From the NCBI GenBank assembly GCA_028583685.1, contig JAMXIF010000058.1, positions 12,520,165 to 12,584,164 of the forward strand: a DNA stretch of 64,000 nucleotides, given 5' to 3'. A model generated the notes under the pieces. The model saw only the letters and a program-made list of their open reading frames with translations. It was not told the origin of the DNA and searched no databases. Positions within the stretch are counted from its first letter, which is position 1, and each line of letters starts with the position of its first letter. Positions 11,525-22,348 of this stretch are shown piece by piece. The position numbers and the translations under genes were made by a program. The stretch comes from Petaurus breviceps papuanus (Eukaryota > Chordata > Mammalia > Diprotodontia > Petauridae).

Positions 11525-12235
11525 AAAACAGTGGTCAGGAAAGTAAGATGGCAGCCTCATTCACACCCCTCTGCCCTTAAATCTTCAGCCTCTTTCGGCC
11601 TGTTGGTTCCTTTACTTTTGCCTTCAAACATGTCCACATCTCCCTGTCCTTAAAAATACCTTTACTAGCCCTTGCCTAGTCCCCTCAAGCTATCATCCTG
11701 TGCCCCTCCTCCTTTTCTCAGTCAAACTTCTTTTTAAAAAACCAGCTCTTATTTGTTGCCTCTTCTCAATTTCCTTAGCGTGTTACATTTTGGCTTCCAA
11801 CCTCATCATTCAAATGAAACCACTCTCTCCAGAGTTACCAGTGATCTAATTGCCAGACCTGATGGACTTTTTTAAGTCCTCATACTTCTTAACATGTTTG
11901 CTGTATTTGACACTGTTGTCCATTTTTTCCTCTTGGATATTCTCTGTTCTCTGGATTTAGAGATACTGTTATCTCCTGGTTTTCCTTGTGCCTGACCATT
12001 CTTTCTCTGTCTCTTTTGCTGGGTCAGCATCCATATCATATCCCCTAACTGTGGGTGTTCCCCAACAGTATATCCTGGATCCCCCTTCTCTCTTTACATT
12101 CCCTCTCTCGGTAACTTTATCAGCTCCCATGGGTTTAACTATCATTTCTAATAAATAACTCCTAGATCAAAATATCTTTCCTAGTCTCTCCCCTGAGCAT
12201 CAGTTCCATATCATCAATTGCCTATTAGATATTTC
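11525..12235 (+). repeat. L2 LINE fragment (5' of SINE insertion)
   Basis: Decayed L2/CR1-type ORF2 sequence. It continues at 12394 after a SINE insertion: the text before and after the SINE joins into one L2-like run (atttctaactagatg, ctcaaatttaactcatt). Confidence 0.7.
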
Positions 12236-12393
12236 CTTTTTTTTTTTTTTTGTGGCCAGGGCAATTGGAGTTAAGTGACCTTGTGCCCAAGGTCACACGG
12301 CTAGTAAGTGTTATCTGTCTGAGACAAGATTTGAACTCAGGTCCTCCTGACTCCAGGGCCAGTGCTCTATTCACTGTGCCACCTAGCCACCCT
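12236..12393 (-). repeat. WSINE1-like SINE
   Basis: Minus-strand copy. The + strand shows caaggtcacacggctagtaa, gatttgaactcaggtcctcc and gccacctagccaccc. The flanking duplication is ctattagatatttc / ctattagacatttc (12222-12235 and 12394-12407, one mismatch). Confidence 0.93.
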
Positions 12394-13400
12394 CTATTAG
12401 ACATTTCTAACTAGATGTGCCAGAGATACCTCAAATTTAACTCATTATCTTTTCCCCAAAGCCCTCTCCTCTTCTAGACTCCTCTATTTCTATTAAATAT
12501 ACCACCATCTTTCTAGTCTTTTGGGACATAGCCTTAGTCTCCTGATTAATCTCCCTGCCTCAGGTCTCTCATTCCCCTAATCCATCCTACACACTGCTCC
12601 CAAAGTCCTTTTCCTAAAACACAGTTCTTCCCTAGTTACTCCCCTGCTCCCACCAACTTGATTGGTGATTTCCTTTTTGCAGATGATTTCCTTTTCTCTC
12701 TTGACACTGCCAGCACCCTATTGCAGGCTCTCATCTCATATGCCTTCGCTTTTTATGATAGCCTGCTTGTTGATCTGCCTTCCATAAGTCTTTTCCTGTT
12801 ATAGTCTATCTTCCTTTCAGCTGCCAAAGTGGTTTTCTTAAGACACAAGCCCAACCACAGCTTTTGAGCTCTCCCTTTCTTTCCTCTCCTTTCCTTCTCT
12901 CCTCCTCAAAATGAAATCCAGTAGCACCCTATTGCCTCCAGGATCAGATATAAAAACTAATGTTTGGCTTTTCAAACCCTTCATAACCTTCCCTCTCCCC
13001 AACCCCCACTTTTGTAGTCTTATTACTCACCCCCCTTTCCCTCCACATATTCTTCCATACATTGACATAGGCTTTCTGTTGTTTCTCAAACAAGACCCTC
13101 CATCTCTTAGCTCTGGGCCTTTCACAGGATGTCTGCCATGCCTGGAATGCTTTTTCTCCTCATCTCTACCTCGTAAGTTCCTGGGCTTCCTTCAAGCCGA
13201 ACCTAAAGTCCCACCTTCCTCAGAAAGCCTTTGCCAATCCCTCTAATTCTAATCTCTGTTATTTGTTTATTTATCTTGATATATTTGTACATAATTGTTT
13301 TCCCCATTAGATTGTGAACTCCTGACAGGAAGGCTCTGTCTTTTGCCTATCTTTTTATACCCAACATGAAGCACAGTACCTAACACAGAGTAGACACTGA
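12394..13400 (+). repeat. L2 LINE, 3' part
   Basis: It contains ORF2 C-terminal remnants and the 3' UTR: cccattagattgtgaactcc, aaggctctgtctttt, gcacagtacctaacacagag. The open frame at 12911-13246 is decayed L2, not a host gene. Confidence 0.8.
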
Positions 13401-13915
13401 CCAACAATGCAACTCCTTTGTTTAAATTTTAAATCCCTTCACACCCCTTCCCCTAACCTATCTTTCCAGCCTCACTGGACATCACTTCCCCTCCCCACAC
13501 TCTTTGATCCAGCCATGCCAGCCTTCTCCCATTTCCTCACTCCCCACCCTTCATCTCTGGTGAAGTGCCCTTTCAGCAGCTTCCTCAAGTGTCTGGACTG
13601 CACTCCCCCACCCCACTTACCTTCGTCTCACAGGGTTCTCTTCTTTTAAGATCATCTTCCATCTGTATGAAGCCTTTCCTGACCCCACCAATGCTAGTGC
13701 AGGCCCTCTCAAACAAAGTGCTTTGTATTTGACAATATTGGATATATTTTTGTAATGATGCTGTCTGTTTATATATTTGTATATGGGCTTCTTGTCTTCC
13801 CCATTAGAATGTAAGCTTCTTGTGAGTATGGGTTGTTCAATTCTTTGTTCTTCTCTTCATAATGCCTGACACAGAGTCAACATTTAATCTATGCTCAACA
13901 ATGGATTGATAATTG
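13401..13915 (+). repeat. Second L2 3' end in tandem
   Basis: Another L2 3' segment directly follows the first, with its own cccattagaatgtaagcttc and gcctgacacagagtcaacat tail. Two separate insertions or a local duplication would both explain it. Confidence 0.75.
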
Positions 13916-14448
13916 CCTGGGCCTGAATGACTGCATTCAGGAGTCTAAAAGAGCTCCTCCTCCATGATATTTGAGTAATTATGGAGAAAAGAAGTGTCAT
14001 GAGACTAGTGAGGATAAGAAGATAGGGTAGATTTATTGGACTGCAGGCTGGCAGTTTTGATTCTTGGGAAAACTTTAGGACAGATTATTGCACATATGTT
14101 TGTGAGTATTTAGAAAGGGAAGCAGTGATCGCTAGCTGCCAGCCTGGGCTCATTTAAGTACAAGTCATGCCAGATTATTCGTTTTTTTCTTTGACAGGAA
14201 TAGTAGACTAGTTCTTCTAGGAAGCACTCTAAATATGATGGCCCTGGATTTTTTGGTAAGCTATTGCATAAAGGCTCTTACTGTCTCCTTATTGGTAAAG
14301 TGGAAGGTTATGGGCTAGATGGATTTGGAAGAGGATGAACAAGTGACCTTACAAAAAAGCACTGAGCATTAGATAGAAGTTGCACTGGTGGGTTAAAGTA
14401 CTTTGAATCTGGTGTTATTGCATTCATCATCTTTAGCGATTGAACTTC

Positions 14449-14528
14449 ATGGCATTTTAGATCCAGAGTCAGAAGGGACTTCAGAGACCATCTAATCCCA
14501 TCTCTTCATTTTACAGATAAGATAGTCA
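14449..14528 (-). repeat. CORE-SINE 3' fragment
   Basis: The + strand reads agaagggacttcagagacca and cattttacagataag, the reverse of the THER1/MIR 3' part. Confidence 0.65.
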
Positions 14529-16097
14529 GCCTTTTCTTTTAGTTTATCAGGATTTCCTTAGGTGTTCTTGAGTGATGAAACCACAGAAATGAAGAACTTT
14601 CCTTTAAGAACTTAAAAGAGAAGAGAGTTCTAGATTTATATCTGTGAAGAAAACATTATTTCTCTTATTTTTCTTCTGAAAGACCTGAGATTAGCCTGTT
14701 TTATACAGGCAGGGTTAAGCCTTTTATTTCTTTGTGAATTTGAACTAGGAAAGGACATTCTCCAGAGAGTCCAGGGTGGAAAAAAGGCATGACTTTGAGA
14801 TGCTCTGTCTTAAAATAACCAGAGAAGTGACCTCATGGGCCAGTTGATAGCTTGGATTTGCAAATGGATATAGTCTTGTTAGCCTACTGTTTGACGCCGC
14901 AGAGCCAAATATATACACAAGTGTGTTGTGTCATATCCTATAGGCAGGATATGTCTTGTAGAGGTGGGGGCTTATCAACAGAGGTAAAGAGGCAATGCTT
15001 GGCACCGAGACCAGGGAGAAAAAGGAGGCCTTCACTACCCTTTGGAGCCCCTTGTTGTGGCTGTAACCAGCACTGGACGAATATTTCTTTTCCGGTTGAA
15101 TTCTCTACCATCAGTACAGCCAGTACTGTATCCTCTCTCGTCACTAGCACTTGAGTGTTTCCGTCTCCACTCTAGAGATGAACCTCTATCCTTGGACCTG
15201 ACACTGTAGAAAGCTTCCTCTTGTTTCATTGCTTCTGTTGACTTTCAACTGTAAGGGCTTTTCCTTTGGCTGCCCTCATTGTGTGTCCTGCTTGTCTTTG
15301 GAGAACTGTCTGTGCACCAAGCTAAGGAGGAAGGCTAACCTTTTTCGGATGAATGCTTGCCATAAAACTAGCATCAGCCAATTTAAGAAATTTTTACAAA
15401 GTAATCACATTCTCGATAAACTTTGGTTCCTCTGGGGAGCAGGAGATTGAGGGGAAGGAAATGGTGGTGAATTCTTCGTGTTTTGTAATTTTTTTTATCT
15501 AGTTCCTATTCATGAAATAAATCTGAATGGAGTCCATGCTGTAGTGGCATCCTGTTTTCATTTGTTGAGTATGAGAGTCCTTCTAATGCCTTACAGAAAC
15601 TTAGAGAAATGTCTTTTTTAAGACACACCTGCTTATGGTTTGTTTTTTTTCTGACTTTCCATCTGTTACTTTCTGAGATCAGAATTGTTTTTCAAAAACT
15701 AGTTATTGCTTCTGAAGAAGGATCCTGCTCCCTTGACTTTGTTTTGCCACTCTGCTGCCCTTTGTGGCATTAGTTGTTTGACCACCTGGTAACTTTGGGA
15801 GCAAAATAAGTCATGGGACCAAGAGCATCTTGAGAGAGAAATCCTTCTTCCAGGCAGATGCCCTTGTTGATAGAGAAACAGTATCCAGCAATGTTACCTA
15901 GAACATAGTTTCCCAGCATTCATGTTTTCCGGAGAGTTGAAGAGCCATAATCTCTTAATAGGAGCTCAGTCCCATCTTGCAGGGTCTTCTAAGACTGCTC
16001 TTTAGTTTGATGGTTTATAGGCACAAAGGTGGAGGAATCCAGCCCAGTACAAAGCAGCCTCACTTCTCCTCATGCCTAATTGTTCTGTCTTTTCTAG

Positions 16098-16256
16098 GCT
16101 CAGCTTCGGGCATTCATCCCAGAAATGCTAAAGTACTCCACAGGCCGTGGGAAGCCAGGGTGGGGGAAGGAGAGCTGTAAACCGATATGGTGGCCAGAGG
16201 ACATCCCATGGGCAAATGTCCGCAGTGATGTCCGAACAGAAGAACAGAAACAGAGA
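16098..16256 (+). CDS. NRF1: NRF1 internal coding exon (residues ~203-255, DNA-binding domain)
   Basis: NRF1 is a nuclear transcription factor that binds GCGCATGCGC-type promoter sites as a dimer and activates nuclear genes for mitochondrial respiration, among others. This 159-nt exon reads in phase 0 as 53 codons. It starts AQLRAFIPEMLKYSTG, passes through GKPGWGKESCKPIWWPED and ends RTEEQKQR. From memory this matches human residues 203-255 with no difference I can find. It covers the C-terminal half of the DNA-binding/dimerisation domain (about residues 109-305), including the tryptophan-rich IWWPEDIPW segment. The acceptor is a pyrimidine tract ending ttttctag; the donor is aga|gtgagt, close to consensus. 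The exon is symmetric (phase 0-0), so skipping it would keep frame but remove part of the DNA-binding domain. The identification is essentially certain; only the exact human numbering is recalled. Confidence 0.97.
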
Positions 16257-16936
16257 GTGAGTGTCCCCTGAGCCTGAGCTGTTTCAGGAATGTATGATAT
16301 GTAGAGGGAGGCATTCCCTCTTGTGTTCCCCAGCTCCTTTAGGTTGGAGCAGCATAAAATCTAAATAAAAGACAAATTAATCCACTTAAAATAATTCTAA
16401 TTTGTCTCTTACACCTGTCCCTTTTCCTCTGCTTGCTGTCTGTATAAGCCTCAGGTAAGGCCACTACCTGTGTCAGATATCTTGAAGACAGTGTTAACTT
16501 TATGTAGTGCTTGGAAGGAAGACTGTGAGCTGGAAGTAAAGGGAGCAGTAACTTCAGAGACTTGGATGTTTTCTCAGTTCTTACTGACTTTGTTTATTGT
16601 TGAATGACAAGTGGTTTCTCTGCCACTTGTGTGGAGTGTATTGGTAGACCTGACAATGCTCTCACTAGCTCAGAAAATTCCATTGATTGGAATAGACATG
16701 AGGTAAATGACTGACAAGTTTAAGCCAAGGTCTCTCTTTTTAGCATATTTATTTTTCATTCATTTCTTGGGAATGCCTATTTGGATGCCCACAGAACCAG
16801 CTATATTTAGGATGCTTGACAAATAACAAAGTTGATAATAATTTAAACTTGTATATAGCACCTTACAGTTTATTCTACAGTATATATATATTATTATACA
16901 GTACATTCTATACATCATTATTTAATTATGATAATT

Positions 16937-17118
16937 ATGCAGTCGGTGTAGGCCAGTAGAGTGAGTCCTGGCTCTGGAATCAGAGTTCTTTCAGTACTTC
17001 CTGCTGTGTGAATTGGAGCAGGCCATTTAACCTCTGTCTGCCTCAGTTTCTTTAACTGTAAAATGAAGCTTTTGAACCAGATGGCCTTTGAGGTCCCTTC
17101 CAGCTCTAGATCTGTGAC
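16937..17118 (+). repeat. CORE-SINE (THER1-like)
   Basis: Head gccagtagagtgagtcctgg, then tcagtttctttaactgtaaa, ending gatggcctttgaggtccctt and ccagctctagatctgtgacc. Confidence 0.85.
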
Positions 17119-17134
17119 CTTATCCTAATAGCCC

Positions 17135-17345
17135 ATATCTCCATAGCGCACTGATGTCTCCAGAGCATTTTCCTCTTAACAGCCCTGTAAGTTGCAGAGT
17201 GCAAACATTTTGCATTTCACAAATAAAGAAAAGTGAAGCCCACAGCCATGAGGTGACTTGTTTCAGATGGCACAGCTCCTGTTGTACATAACAGGGCCAG
17301 ATATAGAACCTGCCTGGCTCTTCTGACTCTGCCCTTTGATACCAG
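17135..17345 (-). repeat. MIR-like fragment
   Basis: The + strand shows catttcacaaataaagaaaa, gaggtgacttgtttcagatg and tggctcttctgactctgccc, the MIR order reversed. Confidence 0.65.
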
Positions 17346-17639
17346 TCCACCCAATGAGTATCCCTTTGTGGGGGAGTCTTATCTCTGGTCTCATTTAAGA
17401 CCCCCATGACATGAAGAGAATCCAAAACACAAGCTTGAGTGAACCCAAAACAAGTGGATCCAGGACATGGGGGAACGTAATATTCCTTCTACTTAACTCT
17501 GGCATTCCTAACGAGTAACTGAGGTCAGGCAATGTTCTGGGTACAAACACCCTCTAATTAGATAAAATTGGATTTAAAGAAAATAATAAGTAATAAGTTT
17601 TCTGGAAAATATAATAAATCATATTATTAAAATAACAAC

Positions 17640-17775
17640 AATAATAATGATAGTGATAACTAAGAAATCTAAGATTTACAAAGTTCTTTGTGATAGACCT
17701 ATGAAATGGGCAGTTCAAGTATTCTACCCATCTTACAAGTGAAGATACTAAACCTCTGACAAGTTAAGATCTGTC
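17640..17775 (-). repeat. MIR-like fragment
   Basis: atttacaaagttctttgtga, then tcttacaagtgaagatacta and cctctgacaagtt form a decayed reversed MIR. Confidence 0.5.
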
Positions 17776-18065
17776 TTAAATGAAACTTTTTTTGAATCTG
17801 CTGGAAAAAAAAATACCCCCATGAGATATAACCTGATCCAAAGTCTTTTAGAGGAAAAAAATCGTTTATTTGGTTCTAAACACCCACCCTCCAGTTTGTA
17901 GGGACATAGTTTACAACAGTGGGCTTTGGCTTGGTTGGATAAGTGGCAGCAGCCTGCCGGGGCGGGGGGGGCGGTGATGCCATCCATGGGTTGAATAGTA
18001 AGTAGTGTGTGACCTCTGCATTTTATGCTTTGCTAAAATGTTATTTTCTGACATTCCGGGGATAG

Positions 18066-18263
18066 GTGTCATGGACGCAGGCACTACGGACTATAGTAAA
18101 AAACTGCTATAAACAACATGGGCGGGAAGATTTGTTGTATGCTTTTGAAGATCAGCAAACACAACAACAGGCCACAGCAACGCATAGTATAGCACACCTG
18201 GTACCCTCCCAGACCGTAGTCCAGACCTTTAGCAATCCTGATGGCACTGTCTCACTTATCCAG
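18066..18263 (+). CDS. NRF1: NRF1 internal coding exon (residues ~256-321)
   Basis: This 198-nt exon encodes 66 codons in phase 0. It starts VSWTQALRTIVKNCYKQHGR, continues EDLLYAFEDQ and ends NPDGTVSLIQ. The first ~50 residues complete the NRF1 DNA-binding/dimerisation domain; the rest starts the activation domain, with glutamine-rich and hydrophobic residues. One difference from the human protein as I recall it is QTQQQAT where human has QTQTQAT (residue ~289). The donor cag|gtaagt is a perfect consensus. The acceptor is weak: the AG is preceded by attccggggat rather than pyrimidines. Length is a multiple of three and both ends are phase 0, so exon skipping would be frame-neutral. Confidence 0.97.
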
Positions 18264-19115
18264 GTAAGTCTAACATTTTCATCTCTTGGGGTTTGGTTTC
18301 AGAGATGGTTCCTTAGCATTTCAGATTGGAGAGGCTACTCTCTGTCCAAAAATGCCAAATGTCCTTTATTTAACTTTTAAAGACAAAACAATATTCACCT
18401 TAATTTATTCAGCATTTATTAGACACCAATTATCTTGGTTACTGGGGACATAGAGACTAAAGAGACAGTTCCTTGCTGTCAAAGCTCTTATAATATCATA
18501 GATGTATAATGAGAACTCTTCCTATGTGACAGGTAAGCAGCAAGAATTGATTACATGCCCTCTCTGTGCCTGGCCCTGTGTGATACTAATAGAGACAGAA
18601 AATACCCATTCTCAAGGCGCTTATATCCTAGTGGGGGAAGACATTACAAGGTGGGGGGAGGGGCGGGGAGGATGACGTGTTGAAGAGGGTTATTTCAGGA
18701 TAAGATAGCACCAGCACTGGTTTCAGGGGGAGAAGGCAACCAGGTCATGCTAGCAAAGTCCTTAGAGACAGAGGCACAGCCAGGGGTGGAATGATACTTA
18801 TTGCTGGAGAACATTTTACACTTTTTAATATGTTGCTAAATACAGAACCCTAGTCATATATTAAAACAAGGACCTTTTTTTAACAAGCATTTAAAATGGT
18901 TTGCTTTTTCTCTATCAGTACTCTTTCCCTTAGATGGAAAAATTGCACTTCGGGTTTGGGATTTTGAGATATTATTTGCTAGATTATCTGAAGATCAAGT
19001 TAACCGATATTCAATATGATGCCTTAGTTCTAAGAATACTAAATTTTAGTTTAAATAACCAAGCTCTTCAAGTAAGGCATTTCTGTTCATGACAGCTTTC
19101 TGTATCTTTACTTAG
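18264..19115 (+). other. NRF1: NRF1 intron, 0.85 kb
   Basis: This short intron has a minus-strand L2 3'-end fragment at about 18395-18660 and a G-rich run (ggggggaggggcgggg) at about 18653-18668. The pyrimidine tract before the acceptor (tttacttag) is good. Nothing else is recognised. Confidence 0.9.
18395..18660 (-). repeat. L2 3' end fragments
   Basis: Two stacked pieces of reversed L2 tail: ttcagcatttattagacacc and, further on, tgtgcctggccctgtgtgat with caaggcgcttatatcctagt. Confidence 0.65.
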
Positions 19116-19217
19116 GTTGGTACGGGAGCAACAGTAGCCACTTTGGCTGATGCTTCTGAATTACCCACCACTGTCACTGTTGCCCAAGTGAATTACTCTG
19201 CTGTGACTGATGGAGAG
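19116..19217 (+). CDS. NRF1: NRF1 internal coding exon (residues ~322-355, activation domain)
   Basis: This 102-nt exon encodes 34 codons in phase 0. It starts VGTGATVATLADASELPTTV and ends AQVNYSAVTDGE. It lies in the C-terminal activation domain of NRF1, which is built from short hydrophobic clusters mixed with Gln and Thr rather than an acidic patch. Human NRF1, as I recall it, has A where this exon has T in AVTDGE (residue ~352), a mild change. Acceptor tttacttag|g and donor gag|gtaaga are good. The exon is symmetric, so it could be a cassette without breaking frame. Confidence 0.97.
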
Positions 19218-20302
19218 GTAAGAATGTGGGGCTATATCTACACCTGTGTCTGTGTGTGTCCTCATGGAGTTAAGGAAAGGAGAGGGCCCTTGCTGTGGAT
19301 GGCTTATATTTCTTTTCCTTACACCTTTAGTAGAAACATCAAACCAGAAGTTTCACAAGGGGTCTTGTGCTTTTTATAATATGGTGTTTTGTAAGACATG
19401 TATGTTTATATACACATATATCCACATATTTGATGTTTTTCTGCTATGAATATTAAAACATTTATCTTTCTAATCTGTTAGAAAACATAGGTTCATAGAA
19501 AGCGTAAGCAAATTTAATCATCAGGGAAAGGGAACATAGTTTTTTTTAAGGGAAAATTTTGTCTCTAAATCTACTAGAATGGCTCTTGGCTTAAGTGTCT
19601 ATAATTTATTTAAGATGTTTTAAAGCCTTTGAAGAAGTTTCACATTAGAATCTTCCTCTCCTATTTTTTTTTAATCATGGGATTTGTCAGGGATAGAAAA
19701 TTGACTCAAAGACAAGAAACAAAGAATATAGAGATAACACTTCTTATCCTGAATTGATTAACAGTGGGGATCAGTGTTAGGACTAGTCTCATTTTAGCAT
19801 CTTTTTAGAGGTGATCTGGAAGAGGTAGTACATAGTAAAATGTTCCTGTTAATACATGTGACTGTGAGCTCTCCCAGGTAATGTAATACCAAGCTAAAAA
19901 AGACAAGCTGAAGGATATGTACATGGAATATATTCCATTAGAGAATGATACAATAACTTTGTGAGCCCTGAACCATTAGATGAGACCCAGGAAAGGGCTC
20001 TAGTAGTCACTGTAGGCTGTTTCCTGATGATATATTCCCTATTGTGCAGAGGAAACAGTGTGGACAAAGGCATAGATAGGAGCAGGAAAATACAAAGCTG
20101 TTAATTGAATCAGCCATGCAGCATAGAACCCAGGTCTAAGTAAAGAGGAATAACATAGATAACATAGTCAAGCTACCTTAAAGGGTGAAAAGAATGTGTT
20201 TATTTTTGAAAAGTAATGATGGCACTATATAGACCATACACTTTATACAGATATTCTTATTTGCTTTTCAAATCTGATTTCTCTCACCTCTAACTTTTTT
20301 TT

Positions 20303-20451
20303 TTAAAGCACTTGGGGTTAAGTAACTTGCTCAAGGTTACATGGCCAGTTACTTCTGGGTGTGGTGCTGAGTATCTGAGCCCAGATTTGATCCCCAGGTC
20401 ATCCCGATACTGGAGCCGGTGCTCTTACTTGCTGAGCCACCTGGTCGCCCT
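20303..20451 (-). repeat. SINE, second tRNA-derived subfamily ('gtaagagc' type)
   Basis: On the minus strand the head reads gggcgaccaggtggctcagc then aagtaagagcaccgg, unlike the WSINE1 gaatagagc. It contains gatactcagcacc and aaccttgagcaagttactta. The target duplication is cctctaactttttttt (20287-20302 and 20452-20467). Confidence 0.88.
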
Positions 20452-20785
20452 CCTCTAACTTTTTTTTAAAGACATTGACATCCTCTTTTGTATTTAGTCT
20501 GCCTTATTCTGTTTGGATGCCATCAGAGCTATAGTTGGTAGTGCCCGCTCTTGACCACATTAATGCCAGGGCACTAACTACACAGGATGGCTTTGCAGGA
20601 ACATTAGTGTTTTGATAGCGTCTTCCTCTGAGGACATGAAAGTGCCCATAAAAGTATGGGGGATGCATTTTTTCCTTTATATTACTTCATTTAAAGTTCT
20701 AATCTAATAATGCCTCATCATAACAGAGAGGTGACTCTGAGCTTTCATGATCTATTCCATTTTAACCAGCTCCTGACAGAGGCAG

Positions 20786-20990
20786 TGGGCTGTAGATGCT
20801 GAATAAGACACGTTTCTGGATGTGGTCAGTGTAGAAATTTAATTTGTTTGACCAGGCATTTTTGTTACAAGGGCTTGGTTGCTTTTTTTCCTTTTTTCCA
20901 ACGTCGGGAAAAGAGGTAAGAGGGAGAGAAAATAAATGCTTACTAGTTGGGGAAAAAAATTAATTTATCAGATAAAAACAAATATAAAAA
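20786..20990 (+). repeat. L1 3' UTR tail
   Basis: It resembles the marsupial L1 3' end seen at 43475 and 59370: gtggtcagtgtagaaattta, the 'ttgttacaagggcttgg' segment and an A-rich end. Confidence 0.6.
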
Positions 20991-21499
20991 GACAGGAAAC
21001 CCCCTGCAAAATCTGTGCCAATGTAGGGCAAGTCTTAGCCAACCCTACTAAATTGGAAAATCTTTGAGTTTGGGGTCAACAATGGACTATGTATATCTTG
21101 TCCAAGACCAGCCTAGCTAAGTTCAGAGAGTTTTATTACAAGATTGGCCTCAAGGTGATGAAGTTTTGGCCACAGGAGCTGAGACCTTCTACTGAGTTTT
21201 AAGTGTGTGAATATCTTCACTAGATCTGTTCCAACCATAGACCTTTGAAGTATTACCATTGAGATATGAGAACCTCACCTTAATGAATGAAAAATTTAAC
21301 TTAGGTAGGTGAGTCAGTGTCAAAAATAGGGACTCCAATCCAGAACTTCTTTTTTGGAGGGAAAAGAAGAAGGAGAAGGATATGATGAAGGAACATTGAT
21401 CTGTGATTTCTGTTATGAACAAGCACATTGGGAGAACATTTTAAAAGAATATGGTGAAGTTTAAAAATCTATATTATTTCAGTTTCTCTTCTGATCTTC

Positions 21500-21690
21500 A
21501 TCAGTGAACACATACATACATTTCTACCTAGTTGTAATTAGTATATACTTGCTATTGAGTGTTCTGCTTTTTTCAACTTAATATTATTCCATATAAATTT
21601 TTCCAGGTGTTGGAAAATGGAATATAATCCATGTTCTTTTCATTTCCATAGCTACATTGTGATGTACCATATTTTGCTTTGGCCTCTTGC
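21500..21690 (-). repeat. L1 fragment, minus orientation
   Basis: caacttaatattattccata and ccatagctacattgtgatgt resemble the antisense L1 sequence also seen at 56160-56745. The copy is short and decayed. Confidence 0.45.
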
Positions 21691-21760
21691 TTCTTAGTCC
21701 TCCACTCATTAAATCACTGTGCTCTTAGTATTTAGTAGCATTCTTGAAAAGGGTTGTTTT

Positions 21761-21925
21761 TTGGTGGGGTCTTTTTGGAGGAGGAAGGCAAGGCAATTGG
21801 GGTTAAGTGACTTGCTCAAGGTCACCCAGCTAGTAAGTGTGTCAAGTGTCTGAGGCCGGATTTGAACTCAGGTCCTCCTGACTCCAGGGCCGGTGCTGTA
21901 TTCACTGCATCACCTAACTGCCCCT
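21761..21925 (-). repeat. WSINE1-like SINE
   Basis: Minus copy with gttaagtgacttgctcaagg, gatttgaactcaggtcctcc and cacctaactgcccc. Target duplication aaaagggttgtttt / aaaagagttgtttt (21747-21760 and 21926-21939). Confidence 0.93.
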
Positions 21926-22242
21926 AAAAGAGTTGTTTTGGGGGTAATCATCTCCCTCTGGGGGATTTGGTCTGCTTAATCAATTATTTAGCTCTAATAT
22001 GGTACTCATTTTGTCCTTAGTACCACCCTTACTTCTATGGGAAGATGCAAGGAAATAACAGATCATTCCTGTTCTTTTTAGAAATTAGGATGCAGGACAA
22101 ATACATAAGCAAAAGGCATACAAAGCTTACAAAATATAATAGTAAAGTCCAAATTAATATTGTGTAAGCTACATACAAAATTGCACAATTTTTTTCTTGC
22201 AAATTTCAGTGTTGCTGTAAATGTGATCATTTTGCGCATAAG

Positions 22243-22348
22243 AAGATTAAGGTCCAGAGTCACAAGACTAGCCATTGACAGATCTGTAACTAGGACTGAG
22301 GTCCCTTGGCCTCCAATCCAAGGCTCTTTCCACTATGCCACAGTGTTG
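22243..22348 (-). repeat. MIR-like fragment
   Basis: Reversed MIR pattern: aggtccagagtcacaagact, then ccaaggctctttccactatg. Confidence 0.55.

Larger units (their letters stand above)
1..16097 (+). other. NRF1: NRF1 intron (3' part), upstream of first visible exon
   Basis: This stretch precedes an exon that starts with residue A203 of NRF1 in phase 0, so it must be intron. The previous coding exon, expected to end in VDKMTQ, is not visible, so the intron is at least 16 kb. Recognisable content is almost all transposon-derived (listed separately). I recognise no repeat or gene in about 287-2030, 7010-7920, 9720-11360 and 14530-16090. The short open frames here look like chance frames or pieces of L1 and L2. 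Confidence 0.85.
16257..18065 (+). other. NRF1: NRF1 intron, 1.8 kb
   Basis: This intron runs from donor gtgagt to acceptor gatag. It holds a + strand THER1-like CORE-SINE (16937-17118), two minus-strand MIR-like fragments (17135-17345 and 17640-17775) and a G-rich patch around 17958-17975. The last 30 bases have a poor pyrimidine tract. Nothing else is recognised. Confidence 0.9.

Noticed and set aside
12911-13246. 111-codon + strand frame
   Set aside because: It falls inside an L2 3' region and reads as decayed L2 sequence.
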